Source of the DNA: Bog-532 sp963830385 | GTDB taxonomy: Bacteria > Actinomycetota > Actinomycetes > Streptosporangiales > Streptosporangiaceae | DNA length: 64,000 bases | Direction of reading: 5' to 3' | Assembly: GCA_963830385.1 (NCBI GenBank) | Contig: CAWHMD010000005.1 | Location: 806,001-870,000 of the forward strand | In this document: positions 26,039 to 35,512 of the stretch, one piece after another | Layout of the letters: every line of letters starts with the position of its first letter | How positions within the stretch are numbered: the stretch's first letter is position 1 | The notes under the pieces: model-generated | What the model saw: the letters and a program-made list of their open reading frames with translations, nothing else | Databases searched by the model: none | What the model was told of the DNA's origin: nothing | Translations under genes and position numbers: made by a program

Positions 26039-27288
26039 TTGTATGAGCGGTGCGCGGCGGTCGATGTCAGCAAGGACGTGATCGCGGTGGCGGTCCGGCT
26101 GCCCGGCGACGGCCCGGACGGCAGGCAGACCGTCAAGCGGACGTTCAAAACGTTCTACGGGGTGCTGCGGGAGGCCGCCCGGTGGCTGACCTCGCTGGGG
26201 GTCAGCCACGTGGCGATGGAGGCCACCGGGATTTACAGCATGCCGGTCTATTATTCGCTGATCGAGCACGGGGATTTCGCTCAGGTGCTGGTGTGCAATG
26301 CCGGCCATGTCAAGAACGTGCCGGGCCGCAAGACCGACCTGGCGGACGCGGAGTGGCTGGTGCATCTGCTGGAGTGCGGGCTGCTGAAGGGCAGTTTCAT
26401 CCCGCCTGCGGACATCAAGGCCGCCCGGGACGTGGTCCGCTGCCGCGCCAAGGTCGTGCAGTCGCGGACCTCGGAGCTGCAGCGGCTCGGCAACGTGCTC
26501 CAGGACGCCGGCATCAAGATCGACTCAGTGGCCTCCTCCATCACCACCAAGTCCGGCCGGGCGATGATCGAGGCGCTGATCGACGGGGAACGCCGCCCCG
26601 CGGTTCTGGCGGACCTGGCCAAGCGGGCCAAGATCCCGGACCTGTCCCTGGCGCTGGAGGGCCGTTTCGGGGACCATCATGCCCTGATGTGCCGCCTGCA
26701 CCTGGACCACATCAGTCACCTCAATGCGATGATCGCGGCGCTGGACGCGCAGACCGATGCGATGATGGCGCCCTTTCGTGCCCAGCGGGAGCTGCTGAGA
26801 ACCATCCCGGGCATCGGCCCGCTGGCCGCCGCCGCGGTCATCTCCGAGATCGGCGCTGATGCCGGGGAGTTCTTCCCCGATGCCGCGCACCTGGCCTCCT
26901 GGGCCGGATTGTGCCCCGGCAACCACGAATCTGCAGGGAAACGGCGCTCCGGCCAGCGCCGGCACGGCAACACCCATCTCCAGCCGGTCCTGGTCGAGGC
27001 CGCCTGGGCTGCGGTCCGTCACGAGGGATACCTCAAGGCCCTTTACCACCGGCATGTCATGAAGGAGGCGGCTACCGCAGCCGGACCGCGAAGAAGAAGG
27101 CCATCATCGTGGTCGCCCATGCGCTGCTGGTCATCATCTGGCACGTCCTGGCCACCGGCACATGCTACGACGAACTCGGCGGGAACTACTTCACCACCCG
27201 CCTGGACCCCGAACGGGAAACCCGCCGCCTAGTCGCCAGGCTCGAAGCCCTCGGCCACGCCGTCACCCTGGAATCAGCCGCCGCCTGA
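26039..27288 (+). pseudogene. IS110-family transposase, frameshifted
   Basis: A second IS110 type, unlike the one at 16.5 kb. The DEDD domain shows CAAVDVSKDVIAVAVRLPGD, VAMEATGIYSMPVYYSLIEH and VPGRKTDLADAEWLVHLLEC, and Transposase_20 shows LRTIPGIGPLAAAAVISEIG and HLASWAGLCPGNHESAGKR. After EGYLKALYHRHVMK the frame breaks near 27075; the true ending (KKKAIIVVAHALLVIIWHVL) continues one frame over to a stop at 27286-27288. The start is a TTG/GTG region near 26039, but an open frame exists from 25913. Probably inactive, unless the indel is a sequencing artefact. Confidence 0.87.
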
Positions 27289-27755
27289 CCACCGCGCCGC
27301 AACCCGGCTCCGCTGACGCTCCGCCGGGTAGTGCCGCATGCTCAGCTAAAGGCCATTCACGTATCAGCACCACGGAACTTGAGGTCACGGTCGACTACAG
27401 CTGAGGCAGAGCAGCCTTTGGGAGGCGGGACGGTCTGCGCGGCAAGGACGTCCCGCCTCCTGCCAGTCAAGTTCGGCGGTCAAACTGACTACCAGCCACC
27501 CGGTGTCAACCCGTGCCAGTCGAGCGCCCGCGGCCCGTGGTCTCGATACCGGCCCGTTCGGCACAAGGATCGGGCACCGGCTGTAGGGGGAGGGGTGCGC
27601 AGCTAAGGGGTTGGATCGTCACAATCTTGTGCCGATCGGAAAAAAGCCACAATCCGTGGCAGGACCGTCACTACGGTCCTGTTAACGCACCGCGTTCTCA
27701 GCAGACAGCTCTCTTCTGCACGGCAGCGGGAGCATACGACGAATGGGGTCCGCTC
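27289..27755. other. Intergenic region after IS110, no gene seen
   Basis: Likely contains the right end of the IS110 element and the promoter region of the decayed secreted-protein gene. No structured element stands out. Confidence 0.4.
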
Positions 27756-29005
27756 ATGCTGCCCGGATGCCGTGTGCTGAGTGTGTCGCCCGGCAGAAGT
27801 CGCAGCAGCAAGCTGCTCGCGGCCGGAGTGGTGCTCGTGCTGCTGGTTGCCGTGTGTGTCGTTCCGGCGTTCTGCTCCAGCATGGCCCGGAAGGCCCCAG
27901 TTGCTTCGGTCAGCCTGGCGCCGCGTACCCATCTGCCTGCCGCCACGACTTCGGTGCTGACCGGCACGCCGGACATGATCGCGGAGGGCGCGGCGCAAGA
28001 CTTGTTCACGTCCGCGCCGGTCGTCGTCATCGCCGGTCCCGACAAGCAGGCCGATACGGGCGCCGCCCGCCAGGCGCTGCAGATCCACGCGCCGCTGCTG
28101 CTCACCTCAGCGGGAGCGGCCAAGCCTGTACCGGGCGATGCAGAGACGACGGCCAAGCGCACTGCCATGCGGACGGTTTCCGGTTCTGCCCAAGCGACCG
28201 CAGCGGTGGTCAGCGCCGCATTCCGAGCCCGGCTCAAGGCCCTCAATCCGCACGTCGTACTGACAGTCGGGATACCCGCGAAAGTCCTCGCGGCCCAGCT
28301 GCCCGGCATCCGCGTGATCTCCAACCCCGCCATGCTCCCGGCCACAAAGGCACCCACCCCCCTTGACCACGTGGCGCTGCTGGTACCCGCCGGTGACAGC
28401 GATGCCGGCACGCTAGCCTCGATCACCACCGCGCGGGTCGCCGGGGGCACAGGTCATCACCGTCCGCGGCGATGACCCGCGTGCCGACCCGGACGTCATC
28501 GCCGCGCTCTCGGCCGCCCGGCCGCAGCAGGTGCTGGCCCTCGGATCCGGCTTCGGGACGGCCAGCCAGCTCGCATCGCATATCGCGGTCGCTGAGACCG
28601 GGGTGCAGCTGCCCGGCGGCGGCCAAGTCGTGTTCCCCGGGCACCTTGTGGTCGCCCTCTGTGGTCACCCCGGCGCCCCCTCACTCGGAGTTCTTGGCCA
28701 GCAGGACATGCAGGCCAGCATCACGCGAGCCGAACACGTTGCGGCGAGTACTCCTATGAATCCTCCGTGGCCTCGCTGCGTCCCTGGGTGCAGCGGCAAC
28801 CGCTGCCGGGCTCTACGTCATCCTGGACCTTCAGCCCGGCCGCGCCAGCCTGCTCGCCCAGGCCAAGAAGTATCAGCCGCTGCTGGAGATGCCAGATGTC
28901 GGGCTGGCCCTAAACCCGGAATGGAAACTGGAACCCGGGCAGCGGCCGCTGCAGCAGATAGGCGGCGTCAGCATCGGCGAGGTCAACAGCCAGGCCGTTT
29001 TGGGC
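27756..29005 (+). pseudogene. Secreted/anchored protein of unknown family, several frameshifts
   Basis: ATG 27756 opens a product with a signal or anchor helix (LLAAGVVLVLLVAVCVVPAF) and two repeated alpha/beta segments of cell-wall-binding-repeat-like appearance (APVVVIAGPDKQADTGAARQ; NPHVVLTVGIPAKVLAAQLP). Near 28443 an extra G shifts the frame and the protein continues as VITVRGDDPRADPDVIAALS, then LALGSGFGTASQL. After more shifts near 28720-28790 it continues as GLYVILDLQPGRASLLAQAK and PDVGLALNPEWKLEPGQRP, before being cut off by the convergent ferredoxin gene. The last portion looks like an extracellular glycosidase-like domain of actinobacterial lipoproteins. Clearly decayed. Confidence 0.7.
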
Positions 29006-29012
29006 AGGCCGG

Positions 29013-29222
29013 TCAGGTCAGGCGGGTCAGGTGCAGGGCCAGCACCGGGCAGCCGCTGACCGCCCGGCGGGCCTGGCGCTCCAGGCCGGGCGGCACCGGC
29101 CGGGGGTCCAGCAGCGGGTAGCCCCACTCGTCCAGGTCGATCATCTCGGGCAGCAGCTCGGCGCAGGCGCCGTGCCCGGCGCAGGCGATCGGGTTGACCT
29201 TCAGCTGCTTCCGCGCGCTCAT
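29013..29222 (-). CDS. Ferredoxin (69 aa), [3Fe-4S]/[4Fe-4S] single-cluster type
   Basis: Small electron carrier. Cys pattern: CAGHGAC near residues 14-20 and SGCPVLALHL near 56-65, i.e. C-x5-C ... C-P, the three-cysteine layout of actinobacterial P450-type ferredoxins, which bind [3Fe-4S]. The ATG overlaps the TGA of the NuoF-like gene (ATGA), so the two are translationally coupled. It is last in a four-gene minus-strand operon with a ferric-reductase-like membrane protein. It probably passes electrons between the NuoF-like flavoprotein and the membrane partner (inference). No P450 is nearby. Confidence 0.88.
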   Translation of the reverse strand: MSARKQLKVNPIACAGHGACAELLPEMIDLDEWGYPLLDPRPVPPGLERQARRAVSGCPVLALHLTRLT

Positions 29223-30586
29223 CGTCGGCTCCGGTCCTGGTCACGGTCTGCGGCCGGCTCGGGCAGCGGCAGGAACGGCCGGCCAGTCGTCGCCGTGCAC
29301 CGGCCGTCGGTGTGCTGGTGCAGCTCGGCCGCGAACACCTTCAGCGCGCTGCGGACGAATCGGGCCGATCCGTCCGGGTGGGCGCAGGCGCCGCGTCCGC
29401 TGGTCAGCCCGGCCCAGCGTTCGACGTCCGCGCGGACCTGGCGGCCGGGCCGGGGCCCGGCCAGTTCGGCCAGGGCCGCGGCGATGCGCGGCAGGCCGTT
29501 GAGACACGGGCCGCACTGGCCCGCCGACTCCAGCGCTAGGTAGCGGACCACGCGGGCGGTCTCGGCCAGGCCGCACCGGTCCGCGGGCAGCGCCGCGACC
29601 ACCCCGGCGCCGAGGATGCCGCCGCTGGCCCTGAGCGCGGCGTTGTCCAGCGTCAGGCGGGCGGCGCGGCCGGCCGGGAACCAGCTGCCGTGGTAGCCGC
29701 CGACCAGCACGGCCTGGGCTCCGGCCGCCTGAACAGCCAGCTGACCAGCCGGCCGGGAGGCCAGGTCGGCGGCGAGCAGCGCGGGCAGCGGGGTGCCCAG
29801 GGCGACCTCGGCGACGCGGGTGGCGCCGTCGGTGTGGTGGATGGTGCAGAGCATGGTGCCCGGCTCGGCGCCGGTGCCCAGCTGACGGAACCAGCCGGGG
29901 CCGAAGCGGGCGATGAGCGCGATGTGGGCCAGCGTCTCCACGTTCTGGACCAGCGTGGGCGCGCCACCGACACCGCGCTCGAAGACCCGGGGCGGCGCGT
30001 AGGTGGGCAGAGCCGGCCCGCCGTTGAGCAGGTTGACCATGGCCGTCTCCTGGCCGGCCAGGAACCGGCTAGGGGCCGAGGCCAGCCACACCGGCACCCG
30101 ATCGATCCGGCCGGGCCAGCGCTCGGACAGCGCCCGGCGCAGCCGGTCGCCCAGCGGCCCGCGGTGCACCTCGTGCACGTACAGCCAGGCCTCCTGGGCG
30201 CCGACCGCCTCCGCGGCCAGCTGCAGGCCGTCCAGCACCAGATGCGGGGCCAGCCACAGCAGGGATACGTCCTTGCTGCTGGCGGGCTCGCTTTCGGCGC
30301 CGTTGGCGACCACGAACGGGCGGCCGCCCGCCGCGGCTACCGCGGCCATCTTCCGGTGGACCGGGAATGCGGCCCCGCCCCGGCCGGTCAGCCCGGCCGC
30401 TTCCAGCTCGGCGATCAGATGCCCCGGACCGTTCCGGTACGGGACGAAACCGTGCCGACCCAGGTGAGCCCGCAGCGACTCGGGCTGGCCGGCGCCGGGG
30501 GGCAGCAGCCGCGGCAGCACGTCCGGCCGCGGCCCCGGCGCCCTGGGCGCCTGGCTCGGCGGAGCGGACATGGCGGGTGCACTCAT
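29219..30586 (-). CDS. NuoF-like flavo-iron-sulfur protein (455 aa)
   Basis: Resembles the FMN/NADH-binding subunit of complex I. The FMN/NADH motif GLTGRGGAAFPVHRKM is at ~67-82, NGAESEPASSKD at ~95-106, then an SLBB region (VQNVETLAHIALIARFGPGW; GTMLCTIHHTDGATRVAEVA). The C-terminal iron-sulfur domain reads ESAGQCGPCLNGLPRIA (~350) with GACAHPDG (~401). Canonical NuoF has ESCGxCxPC plus a distal Cys; here the first Cys is Ala, leaving three. A Pro-rich ~45-residue N-terminal extension precedes the fold. No NuoE or NuoG is nearby. Start ATG overlaps the stop of the membrane-protein gene. Likely feeds electrons from NAD(P)H or ferredoxin to the membrane partner; direction unknown. Confidence 0.85.
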   Translation of the reverse strand: MSAPAMSAPPSQAPRAPGPRPDVLPRLLPPGAGQPESLRAHLGRHGFVPYRNGPGHLIAELEAAGLTGRGGAAFPVHRKMAAVAAAGGRPFVVANGAESEPASSKDVSLLWLAPHLVLDGLQLAAEAVGAQEAWLYVHEVHRGPLGDRLRRALSERWPGRIDRVPVWLASAPSRFLAGQETAMVNLLNGGPALPTYAPPRVFERGVGGAPTLVQNVETLAHIALIARFGPGWFRQLGTGAEPGTMLCTIHHTDGATRVAEVALGTPLPALLAADLASRPAGQLAVQAAGAQAVLVGGYHGSWFPAGRAARLTLDNAALRASGGILGAGVVAALPADRCGLAETARVVRYLALESAGQCGPCLNGLPRIAAALAELAGPRPGRQVRADVERWAGLTSGRGACAHPDGSARFVRSALKVFAAELHQHTDGRCTATTGRPFLPLPEPAADRDQDRSRR

Positions 30587-31243
30587 CGGCGGTCTGCTTT
30601 CTCAAGACGGCGGCCGGCTTCGGTGTGGCCGCGCGGATTCCGGCCGCGGGTGCGGTGGCCGGCCGCGGCGGCCAAGACCGCCCCGGCCCGCTCGGACGGC
30701 GGCACCTCACGGGCCACCCGGACCAGCCGCCAGATCAGCGCGGCGGCCAGGGCGGCCGCGCACACCACGGCCAGCCAGAGCAGCGGGCCGCGCTGCATGT
30801 CGGTGCTGGCGCCCAGGCTGTGCGCGAAGGCCGCCGGCCAGCAGGCGTAGGCTGCCCAGTGCACCGCCTTCCACAGCCGGCGGCTCAGGTGGCCGCGGAC
30901 CAGGCTGGTCACGATCAGCGCCAGCATCAGGTCGAGCGAGATGGCCCCGAGCCCGAGCCAGAAGGCCTCGTATCCTGAGGTAAACGGGAGGACCCCGGAG
31001 ATCAGCGGGATGCTCACGTAGCTGTCCATCACCGCGGTGACCACATGGATGACGACGAACACCACGGCCATCAGCGACAGGTTCCGGTGCAGGTTGGTCA
31101 CGGCGAACCGGGGCAGCCCCGAGCCGGCCCTGGCGGTTTATCAGGATGCCGATCAGCATGACCGCAGTGAGCAGCACCAGGGACACCACGCCGGTCGCCC
31201 GGCTGACGTACCAGGGCAGCGTGCTGGCGGTGATCCCGTCCAT
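30583..31243 (-). CDS. Ferric-reductase-like transmembrane protein, one frameshift
   Basis: Six-helix haem-binding membrane domain. The start is MDGITASTLPWYVSRATGVV then helix LVLLTAVMLIGILINRQGRL. Near 31118 one base is missing, and the protein continues in the next frame as GLPRFAVTNLHRNLSLMAVV and helices to WRLVRVAREV. Histidines in the helices (NLHRNLS, VIHVVTA, WKAVHWAAY, FAHSLG) are candidate haem ligands. The rest of the operon is perfectly overlapping, so the indel may be a sequencing error or a very recent mutation. The first start shares TGATG with the upstream Ser/Gly-rich gene's stop. Such proteins move electrons across the membrane. Confidence 0.8.
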
Positions 31244-31653
31244 CAGGAGCCACCCGAGGTGGCGTGACCCAAGCCGGAGCTCGACGCCGGCCCGGAGGAC
31301 GGGCTGCTCAGGCCGGAGCTGCTGGAGCTACCGGAGTTGCTGGAGCTGGAACCGGACGAGCTGGAACCGGACGAGCCCGAGCCGGACGAACCCGAGCCGG
31401 ATGAGCCCGAGCCGGTCGAGCCCGAGCCGGAGCTCGAGGAATCCGAGCCGGGGCTGGTGCCCGTGCTGCTCCGCGACGACGTGCCCGACTTGGTGGCGGC
31501 AGTGCTGGACGAGCCGGGCAGCGCCAGCACGACCGCTCCCGCCGCCAGTACGCTGGCCACCCCGACCGTGGCGGTCGTGGTCGTGACACGGCTGCTGGCC
31601 CGCTGTCGCGCGGCCACGGCCCGGGCCACGGCATCTCGCTTCCGGCTGTTCAT
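31243..31653 (-). CDS. Membrane-anchored Ser/Gly-rich low-complexity protein (136 aa)
   Basis: A basic N-terminus (MNSRKRDAVARAVAARQRAS) is followed by one hydrophobic helix (ATVGVASVLAAGAVVLALPG), then ~85 residues almost entirely Ser and Gly in repeats such as GSGSSGSGSSGSG. This is a flexible extracytoplasmic spacer, not an enzyme domain. It is first in the redox operon: its stop overlaps the ferric-reductase-like gene's start (TGATG). In related actinobacterial operons an FMN-binding domain often follows such linkers; here none is present, so it may be a truncated carrier or a structural linker. The DNA repeats make this region prone to length variation. Confidence 0.7.
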   Translation of the reverse strand: MNSRKRDAVARAVAARQRASSRVTTTTATVGVASVLAAGAVVLALPGSSSTAATKSGTSSRSSTGTSPGSDSSSSGSGSTGSGSSGSGSSGSGSSGSSSSGSSSSNSGSSSSSGLSSPSSGPASSSGLGHATSGGS

Positions 31654-32466
31654 GGCTGAAGTATCACCTCACCGTCTGGGAAGGCTCTGGGGCGCAGTTT
31701 CTGAGCCACCTCTGAGCTCCGCCTACACGACCTGCACCGTCCCGTCGCCTCCCGCTCAGGCCTGACGCATCAGCGCGAGCGCGACCCGGCCGCACCTCGT
31801 CCGGTGCGAGCCGCGGCGGCCGGGGCGGTCTGGCAGTCCCAGCCGAGCCGGGTACCCGGGCGAATCCAGGCCGTGATCTGGCCCCGCCACCAGGTACAGG
31901 CCTGCCGTACCCACATGAGCGCATGCCGGGGCCGCACTCACCGGTCACCCCAGTACTGGCCCGGTACCGCAGCCGGGCCTCTGTCGCCCAATCACGCAAG
32001 GGAGCCAACCTCCCAACGCACACACGCCAACCGTCGCACTCCACACTGCGCTCATGACGCTAACAGCTCCTAGAACGCATGTTCGCTATAATACTCCTGT
32101 CAGGCTATTCTTAAGTCGATTTGAGGTTCACATACGTGCTGACGGACCGCGAACGGACGGCGGTCGATGCAGCGGCAGACACGACTTTCGGCTGAGTGTG
32201 GCCGGGTGTTGGCTGCACCGCGTGGCTGCACTCGGCGCATCGGCCGTAGCCTCCGTCCGAATCGCGGCCATACCTGGGAGCCGGTGAGCGGATTCGAACC
32301 GCTGACCTGCCGTTTACAACAAGTCCGGCCCGACGCAGCAGACCCGCTAGCTGCACAGATAGCACGAGACATCGGCCAGTAGACGCTCACCCACCATCTG
32401 CCCGTTCCAGGCAGGCAAACCCGATGATCGCCGTGCGGATCTTACCCAGCGCTACGGCAGCACGGA
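31654..32466. other. Long intergenic region with a tRNA-like remnant
   Basis: Apart from the tRNA-3'-half-like remnant at 32274-32322, no gene was recognised. The section 32080-32110 is locally AT-rich (CTATAATACTCC) and could contain a promoter -10 element. Confidence 0.4.
32274..32322 (-). repeat. tRNA-3'-half-like attachment remnant
   Basis: Read on the minus strand it has TTGTAAA (anticodon-loop-like), AGGTC, a perfect T-arm (AGCGGTTCGAATCCGCT) and an acceptor-like CACCGGCTCCCA. The 5' arm of the anticodon stem does not pair, and no D-arm precedes it. It is a different tRNA from the copies at 6511, 23269 and 35513, so a second attachment site. Confidence 0.55.
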
Positions 32467-33910
32467 TTACCGTGCGGCAGCAGTTGCCGGCTCGCCTGCC
32501 AGCGCCGCGGGGAGCTGCGTCCGCGACAAGACGCCGAGCTTGCGGAAGGTGTTCGAGAGGTGCATTTCGACCGTCCGCGAGGTGACGAAGAGCGCCTGCG
32601 TGACCTCGCGGTTGGAGAGCCCGTCGGCCGCCATCGCGGCGATCCGGCGCTCGCTCGGCGTGAGCGCGGCGGCGCCGGTGAGCACCAGCCGGCGCGGCCG
32701 CGCGCCGGTCGCGATCAGCTCCTGGTGCGCGTATTCGGCGAGCAGGTTCGCGCCCGCGCGCTCCGCGAACTCAAGCGCGTCGCGCAGCCGCTCGCGTGCC
32801 TCGCCGCGGCGGTTGCGGCGCCGGAGCGCGGCACCGAGATCGGCGAGCGCGTAGGCATGCTCGAGCTGCGCCGGTGATCCTTCCAGGACCGCCACCGCCT
32901 CACGGATCAGCTCGACGCCGTCGCCTCCGCCCTCGATCAGGCCCCGGATCCGCAACGCGCGGCCCAGCGTCCGCGGCGCATCCCACGCACGCGCGAGCTC
33001 GGCTTCCTCACGGGCGAGCGCGAGCGCCGCGTCGCGGTCACCGAGCGTGTGGTGCGCGAGCGCCGTCAGCGACCGCCACGCCGGGTAGGACGCCGCCGGG
33101 TTGGTGTGGCCGAACGTGGCCAGTTGCTGCCCGAGCTCGAGCGCGTGGGCGAGCGCCGACTGGTGATCGCCGCGCGCCGCCTCGACCATCGTCCGTGCGT
33201 GCAGCAGCAGCGGCGCCCGGGAGAATGCATCTGGCGCCACCGTCGCCTCGGCGGCGTCGAGTAGGCCGGCGGCCTCGCCGGTCGCGCCGCGCTCGACCAG
33301 GATCTGGGCGAGCCAGCCGTGCGCGGCCGGGACGAACCACACGTTCTGGTACGGGAGCGCCTCCAGCGCCGCCCGGCCGTCCGCCTCTGCCTCGGCCAGC
33401 GCGCCGCGCGCATACTGGAAGATCGCGCGCGTCATCGACAGGCTGGAGAAGGGGAAGACGGCGCCGCGTCGGCGCACGTCCGCGAGCGTCGCGTCGAGCA
33501 GGCGGACGCCCTCATCGAGCCTGTCGGTTGAAGCAGCGCATAGCAGCCGGCGGTGTAGTTGCGTGCACGCTCCTGGTCGGACGCTGAGCAGCACCCGGGC
33601 TCCCGGCCCTTCATCGAGCGATACGTCGATCCGGGCCAGCCGCTTTCGTGCGCGCTTGTACTGCGAGGGCAGCCGTGTCGCGTTCACGATTAGCTCGGCC
33701 TCCAGCCGGTGGCGCAGCCGGGCACCCAGATCTGGCTGCCCGGCCAGTGCCCGCTCCAGCGCCTGGACGCCCTGCTCTTCATCACCCGCCCAGTGCAGCG
33801 CGTGCCCGAGCGCCAGCGACGCCTCGGCTCGCCGCCCGGGATCGCGCAGCAGCGACAGCGCTTCCTGCAGGTGCGCCACGACCGTCGGTGCGCCGAGGCT
33901 GGCCTCGGCG
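32467..33910 (-). pseudogene. LAL/LuxR regulator, N-terminal ATPase lost
   Basis: 470+ residues of TPR-like helical repeats (HLQEALSLLRDPGRRAEASL; ALPYQNVWFVPAAHGWLAQI) are followed by a complete LuxR HTH (LTPSERRIAAMAADGLSNRE, ALFVTSRTVEMHLSNTFRKL). The family normally begins with a ~350-residue ATPase; here homology starts mid-repeat at about 33905, exactly where a divergent integrase fragment begins. An illegitimate junction has removed the 5' half. A GTG at 33879 leaves a 470-codon frame, so a DNA-binding fragment could still be made if a promoter exists. Confidence 0.82.
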
Positions 33911-33911
33911 C

Positions 33912-34133
33912 CGCCACTGGCACGCCCACGAAGGTCGCCACACCGCGGTGTCGATCATGAGTAGCAACGGCGTGCCGCTGCAGGACATCAGCGACACGGT
34001 CGGCCACAAGTCCACGCACGTCACCGAGACCGTCTTTCGGCATGTGATCGTCCCCGCCATCCGGGGCGGAGCGAGCGTGATGGACACCGTCTTCGGCGAG
34101 GACGCAGAAACGAAAGCGGCGCAGCAGATGTGA
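33912..34133 (+). pseudogene. Tyrosine recombinase C-terminal fragment (integrative element)
   Basis: Reads HEGRHTAVSIMSSNGVPLQD and then DTVGHKSTHVTETVFRHV: HxxR (Arg), GHxxxxxTxxxxxH and a final region. The usual Tyr is replaced by Phe in TVFRHV, which would inactivate the enzyme even if full length. Only ~70 of ~400 residues remain. It is followed by about 60 bp (GTCCCCAGGTAAGTCCCCAG) and then the tRNA-end att sequence, the standard layout of actinomycete integrative elements where int ends beside attP. Confidence 0.8.
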
Positions 34134-34191
34134 CCGCTGCGCCGTAGTCCCCAGGTAAGTCCCCAGAAAACTAAACCGAGGTCCGGAAAGC

Positions 34192-34206
34192 CAGTGGAGC
34201 TATGGG
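34192..34206. repeat. Left 15-bp target duplication of IS481 within att sequence
   Basis: CAGTGGAGCTATGGG directly before the IS481 left end; identical to 35511-35525 at the right end. It belongs to the tRNA-end att sequence. Confidence 0.9.
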
Positions 34207-35510
34207 TGTCTGGTTTCAGGACAGAGGAATGGCGTGTCGCAAGACATAGGAATGGGCTGGCCGTCACGGTCCGTGCATGTCGAAGGCGCGTCTTGTCATC
34301 ACCGCTGTCGCCGCTGAGGGGCTGAGCCAGGGGGAGGCGGCCCGCCGGTACGGGGTCTCCCAGGGCTGGATCAGCAAGCTGATGGCCCGCTATCGGGCCG
34401 AGGGTGAGGCGGCATTCGAGCCGCGGTCCCGGCGGCCGCAGACCTCCCCGAACGCGATCGCCCCGGGTACCGCGGAGCTGATCGTCACGTTGCGGAAGGA
34501 GCTGGCCGGGCAGGGCCTGGACTCCGGCCCGCAGACCATCGCGTGGCACCTGGAGCACCGTCACCGGGTAAAGGTGTCGCCGGCGACCGTGAGCCGCACC
34601 CTGGCGCGGCGGGGCCTGGTTGTCCCGGACCCGGCCAAGCGGCCGAAGTCGTCCTACCTGCGGTTCGCCGCCGAGCTGCCCAACGAGTGCGGGCAGTCTG
34701 ACTTCCCACTATCCCCTGGCAGGGGGCGCGGACACCGAGATTCTGACCTGGCTGGACGACCACTCCCGGTATGTTCTCTCGCTCACCGCCCACATCCGGG
34801 TCACCGGCCCGGCGGTCCTGGCCGCGTTCCGCGCTGCGGTCGCCGTCCACGGGGCCCCGGCCTCTACCTTGACGGACAACGGCCTGGTGTTTACCACCCC
34901 GTTCGCCGGCGGCAGGGGCGGCCGCAACGCCCTGGAATCCGAGCTGCGCCGCCTCGGCATCACCCAGAAGAACGGCAAGCCGAACCACCCCCAGACCCAG
35001 GGGAAAGTCGAAAGGTTTCAGCAGACGCTGAAGAACTGGCTTCGCGCCCAGCCCGCCCAGCCGGTCACCCTGGCCGAGCTGCAGTCCCTGCTCGATGACT
35101 TCGCCAGCATCTACAACACCCGGCGCCCCCACCGCTCCCTGCCGCACCGGGCCACGCCTGCCACCGCTTACGCCGCCCGGCCCAAAGCCTCCCCGGGCGA
35201 TCCCACCGCCGGCACCCACGACCGCGTCCGCACCGACCGCACCGACCCGGCCGGCAAGCTCACCCTGCGGGTCAGCGGTCGGCTCCACCACATCGGCACC
35301 GGCCGCGAGCACGCCCGCACCCCGGTCCTCATGCTGGTGCAGGACCTGCACGTCCGCATCATCAACGCCGCCACCGGCGAGCTCATCCGCGAACTGGACA
35401 TCGACCCCGCCCGCGACTACCAGCCACTCGGCCGCCCACCCGGACCCCAACCAAAACGACCCCGAACCCGTTGAGGGTTCGAGGTCATTCCGATGTCCTG
35501 AGACACCACA
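34207..35510 (+). mobile_element. IS481-family insertion sequence, 15-bp TSD, in a tRNA-end att site
   Basis: The ends are imperfect inverted repeats (left TGTCTGGTTTCAGGACA, right on the other strand TGTGGTGTCTCAGGACA; about 19 of 26 match). It is bounded by 15-bp direct duplications. The insertion splits the integrase-att junction at 34.2 kb from the rest of the tRNA-end sequence at 35.5 kb. Confidence 0.9.
34277..35474 (+). pseudogene. IS481-family transposase, frameshifted
   Basis: The N-terminal HTH (AEGLSQGEAARRYGVSQGWI and SPATVSRTLARRGLVVPDPA) is in the first frame. Near 34705 a small deletion shifts the frame, just before the catalytic core. The rve domain then continues as DTEILTWLDDHSRYVLSLTA, STLTDNGLVFTT and NHPQTQGKVERFQQTLKNWL, giving the D, D and E residues. 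A C-terminal section follows (KLTLRVSGRLHHIGTGREHA). The first catalytic Asp (expected in WQSDFTHY) lies at the break. Probably inactive. Confidence 0.88.
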
Positions 35511-35512
35511 CA

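Noticed and set aside
31337..31765. Glu/Pro repeat protein on the plus strand
   Set aside because: Antisense of the Ser/Gly repeats; the minus-strand reading has a start, an anchor helix and operon overlap.
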